6,342 nt of DNA from an uncultured Shinella sp. GTDB lineage: Bacteria > Pseudomonadota > Alphaproteobacteria > Rhizobiales > Rhizobiaceae. The stretch covers positions 1 to 6,342 of the forward strand of contig CAMPIK010000145.1 of the NCBI GenBank assembly GCA_946886325.1. Direction: 5' to 3'. Within the stretch, counting starts at the first letter, position 1. Each line of letters opens with the position of its first letter. Positions 5,446 to 6,342 of this stretch are shown here, in pieces. The notes beneath the pieces were generated by a model. That model saw nothing but the letters and a program-made list of their open reading frames with translations, made no database searches and was not told the DNA's origin. The position numbers were made by a program, and so were the translations under genes.

Positions 5446-6342
5446 TGCAAGGGCGCTGCGCGACGCCTTCGGCGCCTTCCTGACCGGCGTCACGGTCGTC
5501 ACCGCCGTCAACGAGGCCGGCGAGGCGCTCGGCTTCACCGCCAACAGTTTTACCAGCGTCTCGCTCGACCCGCCGCTGCTGCTCGTCTGCCTGGCGAAGA
5601 CCTCGCGCAACTATAACGCGCTGACGGGCGCCAAGGGCTTTGCCGTCAACATTCTCTCCGAAGACCAGAAGGCCGTCTCGAACACCTTCGCCCGTCCGGT
5701 CGAGGATCGCTTCGCCGCCGTCGACTGGCAGCCCGGCCCCTTCGGTTCGCCGGTCTTCGCCGATGTCGCGGCCTGGTTCGACTGCGCGCTGCACCAGCTT
5801 GTCGATGCCGGCGACCATGTCATCCTGATCGGCCGCGTCGAGGCCTTCGAAAATGGCGGGCGCACTGGCCTGGGTTATGCGCGCGGTGCCTATTTCATCC
5901 CGGCGCTGGCCGAAAAGACGCTGCTCGCCAATGCCGAGAACAACCTGCTGCTGGGCGCGGTCGCAGAACGGGACGGCGCGATCCTGCTGTTGCCCGACGC
6001 CGCCGGCGGCTGGACGCTGCCCTTCGTCGAAAAGGCGGAAGGCGACGGCATCGAGGCGCTGGAAACGGGATTGTCGGAGCGCACAGGGCTCGATGCACGG
6101 GCAGGGCTGCTCTATTCGGTCTACGAGGACACCAAGACGGGGCGCCAGCATGTCGTCTACCGGGCAACGCTCGGCGAAGGTTTGCCGGTAGACGGAACCT
6201 TCTTCCCGACCGGCGCGCTGCCGACCGATGCAGTGACCGATGGCGCCGTACGCGAACTGCTGAAGCGTTTTGCGGCCGAAAGCACGATCGGCAATTTCGG
6301 CGTCTATTTCGGCAATCAGGAAAAGGGCCGCGTCCATGTCGT
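5435..6342 (+). CDS. Flavin reductase with C-terminal Nudix-like domain (3' truncated by window)
   Basis: The reading frame is open for 302 codons and leaves the window without a stop. Residues about 8-155 form a flavin reductase-like FMN-binding split barrel, seen in GVTVVTA (18-24), GFTANSFTSVSLDPPLLLVC (33-52), KGFAVNILSEDQ (67-78), FDCALH (115-120) and GDHVILIGRV (126-135). This class reduces FMN or FAD with NAD(P)H and supplies it to a partner monooxygenase. Residues about 162-302 resemble a Nudix fold, but the Nudix box is degenerate: positions 211-219 read TGLSERTGL where REUxEExGU is expected, and the upstream Glu and Gly are not at canonical spacing. Catalytic hydrolysis is therefore doubtful, and a nucleotide-sensing or structural role is more likely. 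The start has a strong GGAGG (5424-5428) with 6-nt spacing and overlaps the hydrolase stop by 11 nt. The partner oxygenase is not in the window. Confidence 0.85.
   Translation, partial: MPLDARALRDAFGAFLTGVTVVTAVNEAGEALGFTANSFTSVSLDPPLLLVCLAKTSRNYNALTGAKGFAVNILSEDQKAVSNTFARPVEDRFAAVDWQPGPFGSPVFADVAAWFDCALHQLVDAGDHVILIGRVEAFENGGRTGLGYARGAYFIPALAEKTLLANAENNLLLGAVAERDGAILLLPDAAGGWTLPFVEKAEGDGIEALETGLSERTGLDARAGLLYSVYEDTKTGRQHVVYRATLGEGLPVDGTFFPTGALPTDAVTDGAVRELLKRFAAESTIGNFGVYFGNQEKGRVHV

Noticed and set aside
4894..6337. Minus-strand open frames opposite the hydrolase and flavin reductase genes
   Set aside because: They are typical shadows of GC-rich genes. The plus strand carries complete catalytic motifs and coupled ribosome sites.
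1..6342. Mobile element, CRISPR array, tRNA or defence system
   Set aside because: I saw no transposase or integrase motifs, regularly spaced repeats, tRNA-like cloverleaf or toxin-antitoxin pair. The window is nearly filled by metabolic and resistance genes.

Overview
The window is GC-rich, densely coding DNA with Shine-Dalgarno-led, often overlapping genes. It is typical of an alphaproteobacterial chromosome or large replicon. The gene content and protein style suggest Rhizobiales (Rhizobium / Agrobacterium / Sinorhizobium / Shinella-like). That placement is my inference from style and recalled homologues, not from a search.

Region 1 (1-3242, + strand) is a five-gene arsenic resistance operon: arsR, a low-molecular-weight-phosphatase-type arsC, a glutaredoxin-type arsC, acr3 and arsH. 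An inverted repeat overlaps the presumed promoter just before arsR. ArsR senses As(III) and derepresses the operon. The two unrelated ArsC enzymes would reduce As(V) to As(III). Acr3 exports As(III) across the inner membrane. ArsH, an NADPH:FMN flavoprotein, deals with organoarsenicals and/or redox stress. The first three genes are coupled by two 4-nt ATGA overlaps. A 72-nt gap separates the second arsC from acr3, and arsH follows acr3 after 10 nt.

Region 2 (3243-3269) is a 27-nt convergent junction with no convincing terminator.

Region 3 (3270-6342) is a second, functionally separate locus. It holds a minus-strand GntR/FadR-type (FCD) regulator and a divergent + strand operon of three overlapping genes. 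These encode an AA_synth (PF06684, formerly DUF1185) protein, an alpha/beta hydrolase, and a two-domain flavin reductase with a Nudix-like C-terminal part. The last gene runs off the window's right edge. The 99-nt divergent intergenic region carries a TTGACA -35 box followed by a perfect TGGTATACCA palindrome, a good match to FadR/FCD-type operators. The layout looks like a small regulated catabolic operon in which reduced flavin would feed a flavin-dependent monooxygenase encoded outside the window. The substrate cannot be read from the sequence.

The most interesting material is in region 3: an uncharacterised gene set, a flavin reductase fused to a Nudix-like domain whose catalytic box is degenerate, and an FCD regulator that seems to lack most of the usual metal ligands. 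The ars operon is well understood in kind; its notable points are the two reductase families side by side and a probably leaderless arsR. I saw no tRNA, rRNA, CRISPR array, insertion sequence or integration site.
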